Source: an uncultured Bacteroidota bacterium (GTDB lineage Bacteria; Bacteroidota; Bacteroidia; Bacteroidales; 4484-276). From it: DNA of 24,404 bases. A program made the translations under genes and the position numbers. The stretch spans positions 1 through 24,404 of the forward strand of contig CAIYZW010000577.1 of assembly GCA_903930725.1 (NCBI GenBank). The letters are read 5' to 3'. The notes under the pieces are model-generated. The model did not search any database. It was not told the origin of the DNA and was given only the letters and a program-made list of their open reading frames with translations. Shown piece by piece: positions 24,301-24,404 of this stretch; within the stretch, counting starts at the first letter, position 1, and each line of letters opens with the position of its first letter.

Positions 24301-24372
24301 AATTGAATTTTGCGTTTTGCCATAAAAATTTAAGGCAACAATCGCAACAAAAAGTAATACGATCTTTTTCAT
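21310..24372 (-). CDS. Exported beta-helix-like protein with dockerin-like C-terminus (1020 aa)
   Basis: Signal peptide 1-21 or so (ends GKTQ). A short segment is duplicated (28-69 and 97-138, both with GAFGT, WANFDPQ and TVTI.AGNI). Two large homologous modules follow (about 150-490 and 493-833), each beginning WVYVKSGATLTI or FVYVKSGATLTI and containing YGDWGGVIILG, YVRIEFPGIAF, GWDDDFDTDFGF and KRGMHLRRN; they look like right-handed beta-helices. Residues 847-900 resemble a small prealbumin/CnaB-like sandwich (GVISYSNTAATPLSNVTVKL). Residues 906-958 carry two dockerin-like segments, GGVNIIDGLKIRQFLVG and TTNIIDYVTLRQKIAG, and then CGGDVDGS (991-998). No T9SS tail is present, so the protein would be attached through the dockerin rather than the Por pathway (inference). 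It is the first gene of the operon; its promoter lies at or beyond the right edge of the window. Confidence 0.8.
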   Translation of the reverse strand: MKKIVLLFVAIVALNFYGKTQNSITDPFFDKVSYSGAFGTTDWTNGWANFDPQSTVYPATTVTIAAGNITTDAHWKPSGSPVIGAAAFTNSNLQNSFFEQVNYVGAFGTINWTEGWANFDPQTTVYPSTTVTINAGNISANTTWMAGNVYLLNGWVYVKSGATLTIEAGTVIRGSKNNQGALIIEKGAQLLAIGTQDEPIVFTSNEAAGSRDYGDWGGVIILGNAVINVAGGSAAIEGGVGSTYGGTNDADNSGTMKYVRIEFPGIAFAPNNEINGLTMGGVGSATTIDYVQVSYSGDDSFEWFGGAVNAKHLIAYRGWDDDFDTDFGFRGKIQFGVSLRDPDVADVSGSNSFESDNDGAGSANTPKTHPIFSNMSIFGPKVTSGTAVNSNYKRGMHLRRNTECSIYNSVFTAWVTGLFIDGTATQANATANTLQIENTFLAGMNPNFASTFEESYFNAVSRHNQLFTNNTDLSFTDPYNLTNPDFLPSKSIYKLDGFVYVKSGATLTIDPGTIIRGDLNNKGTLIIEQGAKLIAIGTASEPIVFTSNQAESSRSYGDWGGVIILGKAQINVAGGTATIEGGVGSTYGGTDNADISGSLKYVRIEFPGIAFAPNNEINGLTMGGVGSGTLIDYVQVSYSGDDSFEWFGGRVNAKHLIALRGWDDDFDTDFGFQGMVQYAVSLRDPSIADVSGSNSFESDNDGAGSTNTPKTHPIFSNVSVFGPLVTPSTTINSNYKRGMHLRRNSECSVYNSIFAGFPTGLFIDGTASQTNATNNILQIENTILAGMTANFASTFEDTYFQNATRENKAFAANGDLMITDPFNLLNPNFLPLANSPVLFNSGWTQAVSGVISYSNTAATPLSNVTVKLYSQSGELVNSATTNASGAYSIKVMDGIYVVKPDGGSNPWGGVNIIDGLKIRQFLVGQLTFTALQSKAANVDVSATTNIIDYVTLRQKIAGLNPAAWIITNYVFENPTVNISGASVNQNVKSLCGGDVDGSFNPAQPEPFQIVPLSETIQMNE
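21874..23925 (-). repeat. Direct repeat of a 1029-bp beta-helix module
   Basis: The two large modules of the 1020-residue protein are in tandem with an offset of exactly 1029 bases (343 codons): the stretch at 22381 corresponds to that at 23410. Long blocks of protein sequence are unchanged between copies while third positions vary, so selection has kept the protein alike after an older duplication. Confidence 0.9.
23959..24291 (-). repeat. Short N-terminal direct repeat in the dockerin-like gene
   Basis: Two similar segments of about 42 residues, 207 bases apart, encode residues 28-69 and 97-138 of the 1020-residue protein. Both contain GAFGT and GWANFDPQ. They sit between the signal peptide and the first beta-helix module. 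Confidence 0.85.
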
Positions 24373-24404
24373 TGTAAAATTTGTTTGTTTTAAATTATTA
24401 ATTA

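Noticed and set aside
10581..24372. A true cellulosome
   Set aside because: No glycoside hydrolase, carbohydrate esterase or clear carbohydrate-binding module is encoded here, so only the scaffold-like architecture can be claimed.

Overview
The window looks like a chromosomal segment of a Bacteroidota bacterium, probably a Bacteroidales or Marinilabiliales-like lineage. The reasons are three predicted type IX secretion (T9SS) C-terminal sorting domains, weak or absent Shine-Dalgarno sequences, a short RpoD-type sigma factor of about 287 residues, a promoter of the TAnnTTTG type, and an OprO/P-type porin heading a pst operon. No rRNA, tRNA, insertion sequence or CRISPR array is visible.

Region 1 (1-2010, plus strand) is the tail of another locus. 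It holds the last 59 codons of an AAA+ ATPase and a complete DUF4157 protein with an HELTH motif. These two families together are typical of extracellular contractile injection system (eCIS) loci, so the window probably starts at the downstream edge of one. The C-terminal 200 residues of the DUF4157 protein look like a chain of amphipathic beta-strands. Region 2 (2211-2846, plus) is a VapBC-type toxin-antitoxin pair in which both genes carry a one-base frameshift next to an A-run. A hairpin terminator at 2902-2925 separates it from the convergent phosphate genes.

Region 3 (2959-9265, minus) is a phosphate uptake operon in the order porin, pstS, pstC, pstA, pstB, phoU. PstC has an unusual periplasmic insertion with PERY repeats, and a terminator-like hairpin lies between pstS and pstC. 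Upstream of the porin is a TAnnTTTG-type promoter preceded by TGTTAA-like hexamers at multiples of 11 bp, a possible PhoB/PhoP box. A divergent paralogue of the primary sigma factor (9629-10492, plus) is transcribed away from it and ends in a bidirectional terminator.

Region 4 (10581-24372, minus, about 13.8 kb) is the most striking part: six consecutive genes for exported proteins. In transcription order they are: (a) a 1020-residue protein with two duplicated beta-helix-like modules and a dockerin-like C-terminus, without a T9SS tail; (b) an 800-residue protein with two cohesin-like domains and a T9SS tail; (c) a 429-residue Pro/Gly-repeat protein; (d) a 1293-residue protein with eight cohesin-like repeats, six of them on an exact 150-residue period, and a T9SS tail; (e) a minimal 240-residue cohesin plus T9SS tail; (f) a 687-residue cohesin, beta-rich region and T9SS tail. 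My inference is a cell-surface cohesin-dockerin assembly: T9SS-anchored scaffolds displaying eleven or twelve cohesin-like modules, with the dockerin-bearing beta-helix protein as a candidate client. Twelve cohesin-like domains are counted here (2+8+1+1). No glycoside hydrolase is present, so a cellulosome in the strict sense is not supported. Hairpins at 18770-18836 and 17344-17394 may divide the operon into differently expressed segments.
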